Shown here in pieces: positions 16,701-24,780 of a stretch of 64,000 nt of DNA (positions within the stretch are counted from its first letter, which is position 1; every line of letters begins with the position of its first letter). The notes under the pieces are model-generated. The model had not been told where the DNA came from, made no database searches, and was given only the letters and a program-made list of their open reading frames with translations. Position numbers and translations under genes: made by a program. The DNA is from Paenibacillus sp. FSL H8-0048 (lineage in GTDB: Bacteria > Bacillota > Bacilli > Paenibacillales > Paenibacillaceae): contig NZ_JBBODF010000001.1 in the NCBI RefSeq assembly GCF_038002825.1, forward strand, positions 7,192,001 to 7,256,000. The letters are read 5' to 3'.

Positions 16701-17294
16701 TATAATAAGCTGGCGGAGCAGCCAACGCCGACAGTGACTCCAGTACCGACTGAGACACCAACGCCGACTGTAACTCCGGTGCCGACTGAGACACCAGTAG
16801 AGACCACAATTCCGACTACAGTCCCTACTACAGTTCCTACTACAGTTCCAACGGCAGTTCCTACAGATTCTACGGGGCCAGAGGCTACACCTGTTCCGAC
16901 AACGCCTGCTGGAGGACCGGTATTTACTCCGGTGCCCACACCAGCGGGAACATTCGAACCAGGGGTCATTATCGATGATTCGCAGATTCCTGCAGGACCA
17001 GGCTTGCCGGGAACACCGCAGCCTTCTGCACCAGCACCAACGGTGACTCCAGCACCGGCAGCACCTGAAGTGGTGACGCCAATCGACGATAATATCCCGC
17101 TGGGCAATCCGGAGGTAGATGTTGAAGACGAGGAGGTTCCGCAGGGAACGGTCTCGGGTACAAACGACGGCAGCGGCAGACTGCCGCAGACCGGAGAGAG
17201 CAGCCCGCTGCCTATCTACCTGACGGGTGCTGGCCTGATCGTGGGCGGCCTCATCCTCAGCCTGGTATTCCGCAGAACACGCAAGCAGGAATAG
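13761..17294 (+). CDS. LPXTG cell-wall-anchored adhesin with repeated Ig-like domains and a Cna-B domain
   Basis: 1177 residues. Order: signal peptide (1 to ~35); an N-terminal adhesin-type domain (~40-190); five repeats of about 139 residues, each opening with a W-T/A-I/V-x-x-N ... A-V-x-T-D motif near residues 199, 337, 476, 618 and 755; a SpaA/Cna-B prealbumin-like domain (~892-975) with F-K-L-E and I-E-T-V-A-P-Q-G-Y, the usual Lys and Glu of an internal isopeptide bond; a Thr/Pro-rich wall-spanning region (~985-1130); then LPQTG at ~1141, one membrane helix and R-R-T-R-K-Q-E. The architecture is that of collagen/fibrinogen-binding MSCRAMM-type adhesins; the ligand is unknown. ATG 13761 gives the signal peptide. 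No sortase gene is in the window. Confidence 0.88.
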   Translation: MVKKRTSLAVVLVLLFVQMVSGLGFTRQATAAATQQDRDIITSVSMAVYGPDGQTVTGSVYDVDSTVKLDYTWSLPNSHGYSQGDSFTFQLPEQFQLFNDIQGGLESDDGTVGTFTVSQATHQVVMTFNDYIESHANVQGTLRINTQFDKKVISGSTVQQILFPVNGGVQTVTVSFKPTVGSTITKKGISSGFNADHIDWTVDVNKRLEPVSGAAVTDPVPAGLALDSTVTLAVYQLNVQLDGTVTQGQLVDSSKYTADVSGGMLKLQFTDPVITGAYRIAYTTQVVSDNLSTFTNTATFTGNGRDPVSASDTVVIERGGSLNKKAVRYDWGTQTINWAIEYNYNNRTISPENAVLTDVFNSSQVLLENTVRIYPVTLNAAGEAAKGTALNAGSDYTVTPVSIESGNGFRLEFKHTVKSAYLIEYTTKAADRVFKDTKITNTVTDSTYSSNATQLIRPIIIYKNLSGVDYNKHTTDWKITFNGDNYPMNEVVVTDSFPQGGQKYISGSLVVRTLSGTVIPSSAYTLIVNSPAQPNEGFKVKFNSPVTGTHTISYQTEFSNDWLTGNTDDFINVARIDWKDSQNKPQWTEASGKFIPNLEVKTNGFKSGAYDASAKELTWTVGVNYNSKFIADPVVTDVLGDGQSLVPGSLKVYKMNIAKNGTHSPGAEVDGNEFSYSVGSGNELRVDFDKAINSPYYIVFKTSLAGQLIGTKVLNTAKLLDGTMKVSEDLNARVDIPHGNEYVFKDGAQNGDKLNWTIAINRTQSHVKDAVITDVPSTNQILLPDSFQLYRTVTAVNGEVTKSGPALQKDTDYTLTISADAQGRQSFVLSFPGDIHSAYVLEYQSLIVANTGDKLVNSVSFTGNNVKLIMKETSKEIIVGVSSGSGTGSGVRGTLNVFKLEAGDVAKPLAGATYELYRLNGSDRVLVNTRTTDAAGIAAFNNLWLGSYVLIETVAPQGYVLDSTEHPVTIGSSAVLNVTLYNKLAEQPTPTVTPVPTETPTPTVTPVPTETPVETTIPTTVPTTVPTTVPTAVPTDSTGPEATPVPTTPAGGPVFTPVPTPAGTFEPGVIIDDSQIPAGPGLPGTPQPSAPAPTVTPAPAAPEVVTPIDDNIPLGNPEVDVEDEEVPQGTVSGTNDGSGRLPQTGESSPLPIYLTGAGLIVGGLILSLVFRRTRKQE

Positions 17295-17327
17295 GCTGAA
17301 GTAGAGCAGCGGAATAGGGCTACAGCA

Positions 17328-17690
17328 GGGGCTGTGCCAAAAGTAAATATTCTATAGGTGGCATCAAAACCTATATCTTCTCGAAGCTGAATATGAAAAA
17401 AGGAGCGTTTCTCCCTTATTGGAGGACCGCTCCTTTTGCTCATTTCTGATGAAATCAAGTATACTTATGCACTTCATTCGCTCACTCGGGCAATTGGTAT
17501 TTCGCATCCCGCTTAAACAGCGGAGCGGACGGACCGATTGTGTAAAAGCGTTAGCGGTCGCCTTGGTCTCCGGATTTTCACCGCTCAGGGGAATAAAAAA
17601 AATCTGGAGACCACAGCGATTGGAACAACGGTCCGTTTGCGGAGCGTCCATCCAAGTGCACACGTTAATCCTACTCCGAATATAAATTGG
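17328..17690 (-). mobile_element. Transposase-less remnant of the IS1182-type element, inverted
   Basis: Bases 17328-17440 match the reverse complement of the right end of the intact element (30400-30509), including a GGGGCTGTGCCAAAAG end and the AGGAGCG...GGAGGACCGCTCC segment. Bases 17515-17690 match the reverse complement of its left non-coding region (28600-28765). The ~1.6-kb transposase gene is missing between the two. The outer left terminus is degraded. It forms the whole region between the adhesin and mscL. Confidence 0.85.
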
Positions 17691-17729
17691 CTGTATCGGA
17701 AACCATCTACCGTTTATACATTTTTCAAC

Positions 17730-17767
17730 TTGCATCTTGCTATACGCATTGCTATAAATGCTATAAT
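17730..17767 (+). promoter_or_regulatory. mscL: Promoter of mscL
   Basis: Two overlapping sigma-A candidates: TTGCAT (17730) -17 nt- TATAAA (17753), and TTGCTA (17738) -18 nt- TATAAT (17762). Either starts transcription about 35 nt before the mscL start. Confidence 0.65.
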
Positions 17768-17803
17768 AATTTTAAATTCAAAGTTTCGGAGGGATGGTTC
17801 GTC

Positions 17804-18205
17804 ATGTGGAAGGAATTCAAAAGCTTCGCTATGAAAGGCAATGTACTTGATCTGGCGGTGGCCGTAATCATTGGTGCGGCATTCGGCAAAATTGTCACCT
17901 CGCTGGTAGGAGACATCATTATGCCGCTTATCGGTCTGATCAGCGGAGGTATTGATCTGAAGGGGCTAAGCTTCGGCATTGGTGAAGCGGAAGTAAAATA
18001 CGGCATGTTCCTCCAGACCGTAGTCGACTTCTTCATTATTTCTTTCTCCATCTTCATGGTGGTGAAGCTGAGTACCCGGTTCAGACGTAAGGAGACCGTC
18101 AAGGTTGAGGTAGTAGAGACACCTGCACCGGCACCGGATGTGGTCCTGCTGACGGAAATCCGCGATCTGCTGAGAGCGGACAAGCAGCGTGAGACGGGTG
18201 TATAA
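17804..18205 (+). CDS. mscL: Large-conductance mechanosensitive channel
   Basis: 133 residues, the normal MscL length. Homopentameric inner-membrane channel that opens under membrane tension and vents solutes on hypo-osmotic shock. It starts M-W-K-E-F-K-S-F-A-M-K-G-N-V-L-D-L-A-V-A-V-I-I-G (written in parts: an amphipathic N-helix followed by the pore-lining helix G-A-A-F-G-K-I-V-T-S-L-V), then a periplasmic loop, TM2 near 70-95 and a charged C-terminal helix. ATG 17804 has CGGAGGG about 10 nt upstream. It is monocistronic between an IS remnant and an FMN riboswitch. Confidence 0.96.
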   Translation: MWKEFKSFAMKGNVLDLAVAVIIGAAFGKIVTSLVGDIIMPLIGLISGGIDLKGLSFGIGEAEVKYGMFLQTVVDFFIISFSIFMVVKLSTRFRRKETVKVEVVETPAPAPDVVLLTEIRDLLRADKQRETGV

Positions 18206-18312
18206 GGGAATTAAGTTACATAAATATAGTAAATTTCCGAAGCACACTTGCATTTCCCGCAGTGAAGTGATAATTTTGTTGTAGGCGTAACTTGGTATTG
18301 AACTGAATAGAT

Positions 18313-18486
18313 CAATCCTTCAGGGCAGGGTGTGATTCCCTACCGGCGGTGATGCTGTTGGAGCTGGCTTATAATTGCCGCTTCTGATGCTTAGTCCGCT
18401 ACCCGCTTCGTATGATAATGATACGGACGGTGGACCCGGTGTAATTCCGGGACCGACAGTATAGTCTGGATGGAAGAAGGAGAGAT
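18313..18486 (+). ncRNA. FMN riboswitch (RFN element) 2, upstream of the rib operon
   Basis: Shows CTTCAGGGCAGGGTG, ATTCCCTACCGGCGGTGATG, a long variable arm (TCCGCTACCC... / ...GGACGGTGGA), GGGACCGACAGT and AGTCTGGATGGAAGAAGGAGA. The P1 strands CCTTC/GAAGAAGG pair. A terminator follows at 18614-18655 and ribD starts at 18709. FMN should repress the riboflavin operon by transcription attenuation. Confidence 0.97.
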
Positions 18487-18613
18487 TCACGCGCCGCGCT
18501 TGCAGCAGGCGGCCAAGCAGCAATGTTTTCGGATATTATGTGCGAACTTTCACAATGGTGGAGGTCCGGCGTTTATTTACGCATATATTCTTTGCTGTGA
18601 TTACCTCTCGTAT

Positions 18614-18655
18614 ATCCCGTCTTGAACTCCTCCTGGAGATTGAGACGGGTTTTTC
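18614..18655 (+). terminator. Attenuator terminator of the rib operon
   Basis: CCCGTCT (18616-18622) pairs with AGACGGG (18643-18649) around an inner CTCC/GGAG hairpin, then TTTTT. Confidence 0.88.
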
Positions 18656-18708
18656 TGTTTTTGGTTTGGTACACATGAAGACTACAGCCTTGGGATAGGA
18701 GGCAAGAC

Positions 18709-19815
18709 ATGGATAAGATGAACGATGAGTTTTACATGTCCCTTGCGCTGGATATGGCGGAGCGGGCACAGGGACAGACCGGAATTAATCCTGTGGTCGG
18801 CTGCGTAGTCGTGAAGGACGGCGCCATGATCGGGATTGGAACCCATCTGCAGCGCGGGACCGGACACGCCGAGGTGCATGCGCTTAATATGGCAGCCGGT
18901 AAAGCACAAGGCAGTACGGCCTATGTTACGCTGGAGCCTTGCAGCCATTACGGCATTACCCCTCCTTGCAGCCAGCGTCTGATTGACGAAGGGGTGGCGA
19001 GAGTGGTTGTTGCCTGTGAGGACCCCAACCCTCAGGTGGCGGGCCGGGGAATTGCGATGCTGCGCGAGCAGGGGATTGATGTTGAAGTAGGCCTCCTGCG
19101 GGGCCGGGCGCTGCGGCTGAATGAGAAGTTCATCAAGTATATTATGACGAAGCAGCCGTTCGTAACCCTTAAGAGCGCAAGCACACTGGACGGCAAAATC
19201 GCCACCCGGACCGGAGACAGTAAGTGGATCTCGAATGCTGAGGCACGGGAGATCGTACATACCCTGCGTCACCGCCATCAGGGGATTATGGTCGGGGTGA
19301 ATACGGTGATTGCCGATAACCCTTCGCTGACGACCAGACTGGATGTGCCCGGACGGAATCCGCTGCGGATTATCATCGATTCCTCGCTGCGCCTTCCAAT
19401 GGACAGCGCGGTGGTCAAGGATGGCCTCGCGCCTACGGTGGTCGTGACGACAGAGGCAGCTGATCCTGACCGCAGAGCAGCACTGCAGGCTGCAGGGGTA
19501 GAGGTCGTTGCTGCGGGCAGCGGTCCGCGTGTGGATCTGCAGGCGGCTATGGCTGCGCTCGGTGCAATGGAGATTGGGTCTATTCTGCTGGAAGGCGGCG
19601 GGATGCTGAATGGGGCGATGCTTGCGGAAGGATTGGTTGACCGGGTGGTCCTCTTCTTCGCGCCCAAGATTGTCGGCGGCGGCGCGGAAGCAGCGGGGAC
19701 CTTCGACTTCGGAGGTGTGGAGCTGATGCGTGATGCCATCCAGCTTGAAGGATTGGAAGTGGAGGTGCTCGGGGATAATGTGTGTATCAGCGGCACCCCG
19801 GTTCCTCAGCATTAA
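18709..19815 (+). CDS. ribD: Bifunctional diaminohydroxyphosphoribosylaminopyrimidine deaminase / aminouracil reductase
   Basis: 368 residues. The N-terminal deaminase domain (1 to ~145) has the zinc site H-A-E (His 53, Glu 55) and P-C-S-H-Y-G-I-T-P-P-C (Cys 78 and 87). The C-terminal NADPH reductase domain (~150-360) has S-x-D-G-K-I-A, the W-I-S-N segment, and L-L-E-G-G-G-M-L-N. It performs the second and third steps of the pyrimidine branch of riboflavin synthesis. TAGGAGG precedes ATG 18709. First gene of ribD-ribE-ribBA-ribH under the FMN riboswitch. Confidence 0.97.
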   Translation: MDKMNDEFYMSLALDMAERAQGQTGINPVVGCVVVKDGAMIGIGTHLQRGTGHAEVHALNMAAGKAQGSTAYVTLEPCSHYGITPPCSQRLIDEGVARVVVACEDPNPQVAGRGIAMLREQGIDVEVGLLRGRALRLNEKFIKYIMTKQPFVTLKSASTLDGKIATRTGDSKWISNAEAREIVHTLRHRHQGIMVGVNTVIADNPSLTTRLDVPGRNPLRIIIDSSLRLPMDSAVVKDGLAPTVVVTTEAADPDRRAALQAAGVEVVAAGSGPRVDLQAAMAALGAMEIGSILLEGGGMLNGAMLAEGLVDRVVLFFAPKIVGGGAEAAGTFDFGGVELMRDAIQLEGLEVEVLGDNVCISGTPVPQH

Positions 19816-19841
19816 CCGAACATTCAGGAAGGAGGGATGGT

Positions 19842-20510
19842 ATGTTTACCGGTTTGATTGAAGAGGTAGGAGTTCTGCGCAGCGTTACCAGCGGCGGGGA
19901 AATGATGGTGCTGAATATTGGCGCCTCGCTCATTATGGGAGATCTCAAGATCGGCGACAGTGTGGCGGTCAATGGAGTCTGCCTCACGGCAACCTCACTC
20001 GGGGGCCAGCATTTCACCGTTGACGTGATGCCCGAGACCTACCGCAACAGTACGCTCAAGGAGCTGCGCACCGGGTCCAAAATGAATCTGGAACGCGCCA
20101 TGGCTGCCGGAGGACGCTTCGGAGGGCATATTGTCCAAGGGCATGTGGATGGAACCGGTGAGATTCGCAGCGTCAGGCGCGATCAGAATGCAGTGGTGTT
20201 CGAGATTGCCCCGGACCGCAAATCTCTGTTCAAATTCATCATTCCCAAAGGCTCCATTACGATAGACGGCATCAGCCTTACGGTTGTGAAGACGGAAGCC
20301 GCAACCTTCACCGTATCGATTATCCCGCACACGCTGGGAGAGACGGTGCTGGCCCACAAGCGGGCGGGAGACCGGGTGAATATCGAATGTGATGTGCTCG
20401 GTAAATACGTGGACCATCTGCTCCATTACGGTTCACGCGCGGGCAATGAAGAGGATGGAGGAAGCTCGAAGATCAGCCATGATTTTTTGGCGGCCAACGG
20501 GTTTGTATAA
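19842..20510 (+). CDS. ribE: Riboflavin synthase, alpha subunit
   Basis: 222 residues, usual length. It starts M-F-T-G-L-I-E-E-V-G and has two lumazine-binding repeats (about 1-97 and 98-195), each with a G-D-S/-Y-V-N-G-V-C-L-T-like and D-G-I-S-L-T-like element. It dismutates two 6,7-dimethyl-8-ribityllumazine molecules into riboflavin and the pyrimidine. ATG 19842 has GGAGGG close upstream; an earlier in-frame start overlaps ribD and lacks a site. The C-terminal ~20 residues are a polar tail. Confidence 0.97.
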   Translation: MFTGLIEEVGVLRSVTSGGEMMVLNIGASLIMGDLKIGDSVAVNGVCLTATSLGGQHFTVDVMPETYRNSTLKELRTGSKMNLERAMAAGGRFGGHIVQGHVDGTGEIRSVRRDQNAVVFEIAPDRKSLFKFIIPKGSITIDGISLTVVKTEAATFTVSIIPHTLGETVLAHKRAGDRVNIECDVLGKYVDHLLHYGSRAGNEEDGGSSKISHDFLAANGFV

Positions 20511-20573
20511 TCTATAGATCAGGCATGCGGCAGGCCGTCAGGCAGGGCGCATAGCCATTAGGAGGACAGTAGT

Positions 20574-21827
20574 ATGAGCCAGCAAGCTGATAAAGACAGC
20601 GTTCTAGACCCGATTGAAGATGCGATTTATGACTTAATGCGCGGTAAGGTCGTTATCGTTGTAGATGATGAGGACCGCGAGAATGAAGGAGACTTCGTTG
20701 CTCTGGCGGAACGGGCTACTCCGGAAGTGATTAACTTCATGATTACCGAAGGACGCGGCCTGGTCTGCGTACCGATCACAGCGGAGCGTGCAGAGGAGCT
20801 GGACCTGCACCCGATGGTATCCCAGAATACCGATAACCATGGTACGGCGTTCACGGTATCCATTGACCACGCGGATACAACGACTGGCATCTCGGCTGGT
20901 GAACGCTCCCAGACGATTAAGGCCATGCTGGACCCCAAGGCCAAGCCGGCCGACTTCCGCAGACCGGGGCATATGTTCCCGCTGATCGCCAAGAAGGGCG
21001 GAGTCCTGCGGCGTTCCGGGCATACGGAGGCTGCTGTCGATCTGGCCCGCATGTGCGGGGCTTACCCGGCAGGCGTCATCTGCGAAGTGGTGAAGGTGGA
21101 TGGTACAATGGCCCGCCTGCCTGATTTGATTGAAATCTCCAAGAAGCATGATCTTAAGCTGATCAGCATCAAGGACCTTATTCACTACCGTAATGAGAAG
21201 GAGCATCTGGTTACCCGTGAGGTAGCGGTGAATCTGCCGACGGATTTCGGTGATTTCCAGACCATCGCCTATACGAACGAGGTAGACGACAAGGAGCATG
21301 TTGCCCTGGTTAAAGGTGATATCTCCGGGGATGAGCCGGTGCTTGTGCGTGTGCATTCCGAGTGCCTGACCGGCGATGTGTTCCATTCGCACCGCTGCGA
21401 CTGCGGTCCGCAGTTCGAAGCGGCACTGCACCAGATTGAAGAAGCCGGCCGGGGCGTTCTCCTCTATATGCGCCAGGAGGGCCGGGGCATTGGCCTGATT
21501 AACAAGCTGCGTGCCTATAAGCTGCAGGAGGAAGGGCTGGATACTGTGGATGCCAACCTGAAGCTGGGCTTCGCGGCGGATTTGCGGGATTATGGCATCG
21601 GGGCACAGATTCTTAAGGATCTCGGCATCCGGCAGATCCGGCTGCTGACCAACAATCCGCGCAAGATCAAGGGGCTGGAAGGCTACGGACTTGAGGTGGT
21701 GGAGCGCGTAGCGATCCAGATGCCGGAGAATAAGGACAATACCAATTATCTTCATACAAAGCAGGCGAAGCTTGGGCATCTGCTGAATTTTGACAAGATC
21801 GAACAGAATGAGAATACCAAAATTTAA
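20574..21827 (+). CDS. ribBA: Bifunctional DHBP synthase / GTP cyclohydrolase II
   Basis: 417 residues. The N-terminal 3,4-dihydroxy-2-butanone-4-phosphate synthase domain (to ~205) holds D-D-E-D-R-E-N-E-G-D and R-P-G-H-x-F-P-L; the C-terminal GTP cyclohydrolase II domain holds R-V-H-S-E-C-L-T-G-D and the zinc Cys set C-x(10)-C-x-C, then R-Q-E-G-R-G-I-G-L. It supplies both starting precursors of riboflavin. AGGAGGA lies upstream of the ATG. Third gene in the operon. Confidence 0.97.
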   Translation: MSQQADKDSVLDPIEDAIYDLMRGKVVIVVDDEDRENEGDFVALAERATPEVINFMITEGRGLVCVPITAERAEELDLHPMVSQNTDNHGTAFTVSIDHADTTTGISAGERSQTIKAMLDPKAKPADFRRPGHMFPLIAKKGGVLRRSGHTEAAVDLARMCGAYPAGVICEVVKVDGTMARLPDLIEISKKHDLKLISIKDLIHYRNEKEHLVTREVAVNLPTDFGDFQTIAYTNEVDDKEHVALVKGDISGDEPVLVRVHSECLTGDVFHSHRCDCGPQFEAALHQIEEAGRGVLLYMRQEGRGIGLINKLRAYKLQEEGLDTVDANLKLGFAADLRDYGIGAQILKDLGIRQIRLLTNNPRKIKGLEGYGLEVVERVAIQMPENKDNTNYLHTKQAKLGHLLNFDKIEQNENTKI

Positions 21828-21869
21828 TCATAGATTACCTATCCTATACACGAAGGGTTGATGAGTAGC

Positions 21870-22337
21870 ATGCCGAATTATTTTGAAGGACATTTAGTAT
21901 CTGAGGGCTTGAAATATGGGGTGGTTGTAGGACGTTTCAATGAGTTCATTACCAGCAAGCTGCTCTCCGGGGCACTCGATGCCTTCAAGCGCCATGGCGT
22001 CGCCGATGATGAAGTGGATGTGGCCTGGGTACCGGGCGTATTCGAAATTCCGCTGATCGCCCAAAAAATGGCTGAAAGCGGCAAATACGACGCCGTCATC
22101 ACGCTGGGCACAGTCATTCGCGGATCTACAACGCACTATGATTATGTGTGCAACGAGGTGGCCAAGGGCGTGGCGGCGATTAACCTTAAGACCGGTGTTC
22201 CAACCATTTTCGGTGTGGTTACAACGGAGAATATTGAACAGGCCATTGAGCGTTCCGGGACCAAAGCCGGCAATAAAGGCTGGGATGCAGCGACTGCCGC
22301 TATCGAGATGGCTAACCTGAATAAGCTGTTCAAATAA
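21870..22337 (+). CDS. ribH: 6,7-dimethyl-8-ribityllumazine synthase
   Basis: 155 residues, the normal length. It condenses the ribityl pyrimidine with DHBP and usually forms a 60-subunit icosahedral shell. Motifs: V-V-V-G-R-F-N-E-F-I-T, W-V-P-G-V-F-E-I-P, G-T-V-I-R-G-S-T-x-H-Y-D with the catalytic His, and F-G-V-V-T-T-E-N-I-E-Q-A. Three in-frame ATG/TTG codons crowd the 5' end; ATG 21870 matches the family's start best, with GAAGGG 12 nt upstream, but ATG 21861 is possible. Last gene of the riboflavin operon; no terminator is obvious before scpA. Confidence 0.95.
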   Translation: MPNYFEGHLVSEGLKYGVVVGRFNEFITSKLLSGALDAFKRHGVADDEVDVAWVPGVFEIPLIAQKMAESGKYDAVITLGTVIRGSTTHYDYVCNEVAKGVAAINLKTGVPTIFGVVTTENIEQAIERSGTKAGNKGWDAATAAIEMANLNKLFK

Positions 22338-22470
22338 ACCATCTCTTGACGAAAGAGCGTAAATCGTGCTTATTTATAGGTATGAGAAGAAAGCATGAAC
22401 ATAGATCTTTCTACTTGTGTAGCGTCCTTGCGGCGCTGCACTTTACTTTTTTTGGGCTGGAGGAAACCGC

Positions 22471-23262
22471 GTGACTGTATTGTACAAGCTGGAGACGTTC
22501 GAAGGTCCGCTCGATCTGCTCTTGCATCTGATTGACAAGGCGGAAATCGACATCCAGGACATTCCGGTCAGCGAGATCACCGAGCAGTATATGGAATTCC
22601 TACAGGGAATGAAGGAGCTGGAGCTGGATATCACCAGTGAATTTCTGGTGATGGCTGCCACGCTCCTGTCGATTAAGAGCAAGATGCTGCTGCCGAAGCC
22701 GCCCGTTATTGAGTTCGAGGACTTCGATTATTACGAAGATGACGGCTATGATCCGCGAGCGGAGCTGGTGCAGCGCCTGATTGAATACCGTAAGTTCAAG
22801 AGCATCGCGGTGCAGCTGCTGGATATGGAGAGCGAGCGCAGCCTGATTTTTACGAAGGAGCCTGAGGATCTCGGCCCCTTCGTTCCTGCGCAGACGGACA
22901 ATACACTGAAGGGTCTGCACACCGCCGATCTGATCGCTGCGTTCCGCAAGGCGCTTAGCAAGGCTGCCCGGCGCACCTCGTACCAGCGGATTACCAGGGA
23001 TGAGATCTCGGTAAAAGACCGCATCCGTGATGTATCCGAAGCGCTCCAGCGCAAAGGGATCGGCGGCAGAATGCGGTTCTCGTCCCTACTGCATGAGGAG
23101 ATGGACCGGCATGAGATTGTCACCACCTTCCTGGCGATTCTGGAGCTGATGAAGATGAAGGCCATTTATTGCTACCAGGAGAAATTATTTGAGGATATTG
23201 TTATGGAGTGGAGAGGGGGAGAGGATGTCAGTGGACTACAACACGCTGAAATCGATTATTGA
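22471..23262 (+). CDS. scpA: Segregation and condensation protein A
   Basis: 263 residues. Kleisin subunit that links the two SMC heads with ScpB in the chromosome-condensation complex. The start, with T-V-L-Y-K-L-E-T-F-E-G-P-L-D-L-L in parts, is the typical ScpA N-terminus, followed by D-I-Q-D-I-P-V-S-E-I-T-E-Q-Y and L-L-S-I-K-S-K-M-L-L-P; the C-terminal winged helix is near 190-250. GTG 22471 has GGAGG 7 nt upstream. It overlaps scpB by 38 bp, indicating coupled translation. The rib-scpAB order matches B. subtilis. Confidence 0.95.
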   Translation: MTVLYKLETFEGPLDLLLHLIDKAEIDIQDIPVSEITEQYMEFLQGMKELELDITSEFLVMAATLLSIKSKMLLPKPPVIEFEDFDYYEDDGYDPRAELVQRLIEYRKFKSIAVQLLDMESERSLIFTKEPEDLGPFVPAQTDNTLKGLHTADLIAAFRKALSKAARRTSYQRITRDEISVKDRIRDVSEALQRKGIGGRMRFSSLLHEEMDRHEIVTTFLAILELMKMKAIYCYQEKLFEDIVMEWRGGEDVSGLQHAEIDY

Positions 23263-23827
23263 AGGCCTGCTGTTTCTCTCGGGGGATGAAGGCCTGTCGG
23301 TCCGGCAGATTGCCGAGATTACCGAGCAGCGGCCCGATCTGGCGACAAGAGCGCTGGATGATTTAAAAGAAGACTACCACTCGCAGAGCCGGGGTCTTCA
23401 GGTGGTCCAGATTGCCGGAAATTACCGGCTGGCGACACTCCCGGAGCATGCACAGTATTTCGAGCGGCTGGCGTATTCGCCCTCCAGATCCTCCCTGTCC
23501 CAGGCGGCGCTGGAGACACTCGCGATTGTGGCTTACCGGCAGCCGATCACGAGAGTGGAGATCGAGGAGATCCGGGGTGTCAAATCCGAACGGGCCATCC
23601 ACACGCTGGGCAACAAGGATCTGATCCACGAGGTGGGCCGGGCGGAGGCTGTCGGGCGTCCGATTCTGTACGGCACCACCAAGTCCTTCCTGGACAGCTT
23701 CGGGTTGGCCAGCCTGAAGGAGCTGCCGGAGCCGTCGAGCTTCGATACCTCCGAGGGTCTGGAAGAGGAGACCCAGCTGCTGTTCAGCAAGCTGGACAGC
23801 CAGATGACCTTTGATGAGGTAGAATAA
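23225..23827 (+). CDS. scpB: Segregation and condensation protein B
   Basis: 200 residues with two winged-helix domains; partner of ScpA and SMC in chromosome segregation. Recognised by I-I-E-G-L-L-F-L-S-G-D-E-G near the start, L-S-Q-A-A-L-E-T-L-A-I-V-A-Y-R-Q-P-I-T-R in two parts and the G-R-P-I-L-Y-G-T-T-K-S-F-L element. ATG 23225 follows GGGGGAGAGG and begins inside scpA; a longer in-frame start at 23189 is less likely. Cytoplasmic, nucleoid associated. Confidence 0.95.
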   Translation: MSVDYNTLKSIIEGLLFLSGDEGLSVRQIAEITEQRPDLATRALDDLKEDYHSQSRGLQVVQIAGNYRLATLPEHAQYFERLAYSPSRSSLSQAALETLAIVAYRQPITRVEIEEIRGVKSERAIHTLGNKDLIHEVGRAEAVGRPILYGTTKSFLDSFGLASLKELPEPSSFDTSEGLEEETQLLFSKLDSQMTFDEVE

Positions 23828-24001
23828 CTGCAGCGGCCTGCCGCTGTGATAGAGATGCCGTTGTCCCTTCGGGGGCAGCGGCATTTTTTCGTAAAAAATG
23901 GAGAAGTTTGCGAGATCACCGAATGTTATCCAGCCGTAATTGCCATACTAATCCAGAGGCTCCATGTTTATTATTCTAAAGTCTGCTTGGAGGTTAACCG
24001 T

Positions 24002-24700
24002 GTGACGTTATGGCTGGCAATACCCTTAATCCTGCTGCTGCTCGTTATTCTGCTGTTCCTGCTGGTTCTGGCGTCATCGATTCATTTTCACTTTCGTGTG
24101 CGTAGGCTGGGTAAGGATGACCGCATCGAATTCGACATCAAAGCTGTATATGGCCTTGTTAAAATTCATTATGAGGTGCCTGCGCTGGTCTTCCAGAGCC
24201 TCGAACAGGGGATTAAGCTCAAGGTGGAGAAAAGCGGAATTGCACCGGTGAAGCTGGATAGCGAGAAGGAAGGGCAGGTCGATAAGGAATCTGTAACGCA
24301 ATGGCTTAAGGATGTTCGTACTGCGTTACATGCCACCCGCGGTCTGAAAAAATGGCTTAAAGACACCCTGTCCCATATTCAGATCACCAAGCTGGACTGG
24401 TCCACGGACTTCTCACTGGGGGAGGCTGCAACGACCGCTACGGCGGTAGGGGCCTTATGGGGACTGAAGTGGACGATGATCGGCGTGCTCTCCCGCAGGG
24501 TCAGACTGGTGCATAAGCCGGGAATATTCGTGGCCCCTGTCTTCCGGGATCAGCCGTCCTTTGCAACGGAAGCCGTCTGTAGCGGCAAGCTGTCCGCCGG
24601 TTATGCACTCTATGCAGGGCTTCTGCTGCTGCGCCGCGTGTCGAAGGTGAAAGGCGGTCTGGGGCGGTGGAAGAAATTGCTCAGACGTGAACGCTCCTAA
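24002..24700 (+). CDS. DUF2953 domain protein, membrane anchored
   Basis: 232 residues: one N-terminal helix (~4-26) and a soluble part with the DUF2953 segment near 130-190, including L-S-H-I-Q-I-T-K-L-D-W-S-T-D-F-S-L-G in two parts and A-T-A-V-G-A-L-W-G-L-K-W. The family occurs in spore formers and often sits in this position near ytfJ or dacB; no activity is known. GTG 24002 is chosen because TTGGAGG ends 8 nt upstream and the translation before it is not membrane-like. It lies between scpB and ytfJ. Confidence 0.8.
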   Translation: MTLWLAIPLILLLLVILLFLLVLASSIHFHFRVRRLGKDDRIEFDIKAVYGLVKIHYEVPALVFQSLEQGIKLKVEKSGIAPVKLDSEKEGQVDKESVTQWLKDVRTALHATRGLKKWLKDTLSHIQITKLDWSTDFSLGEAATTATAVGALWGLKWTMIGVLSRRVRLVHKPGIFVAPVFRDQPSFATEAVCSGKLSAGYALYAGLLLLRRVSKVKGGLGRWKKLLRRERS

Positions 24701-24780
24701 ATAATCTACATACTCCAATCTATAGTGGGCAAGATAAATACTGCAGGTACATTTATATACACCCGAGGAGGAGACAAACA

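Noticed and set aside
18682..19812. A 376-codon minus-strand frame over ribD
   Set aside because: Shadow of ribD; no Shine-Dalgarno, no recognisable motifs, and ribD is complete on the other strand.
20634..21779. A 381-codon minus-strand frame over ribBA
   Set aside because: Antisense shadow of a well-conserved gene with no start signals.
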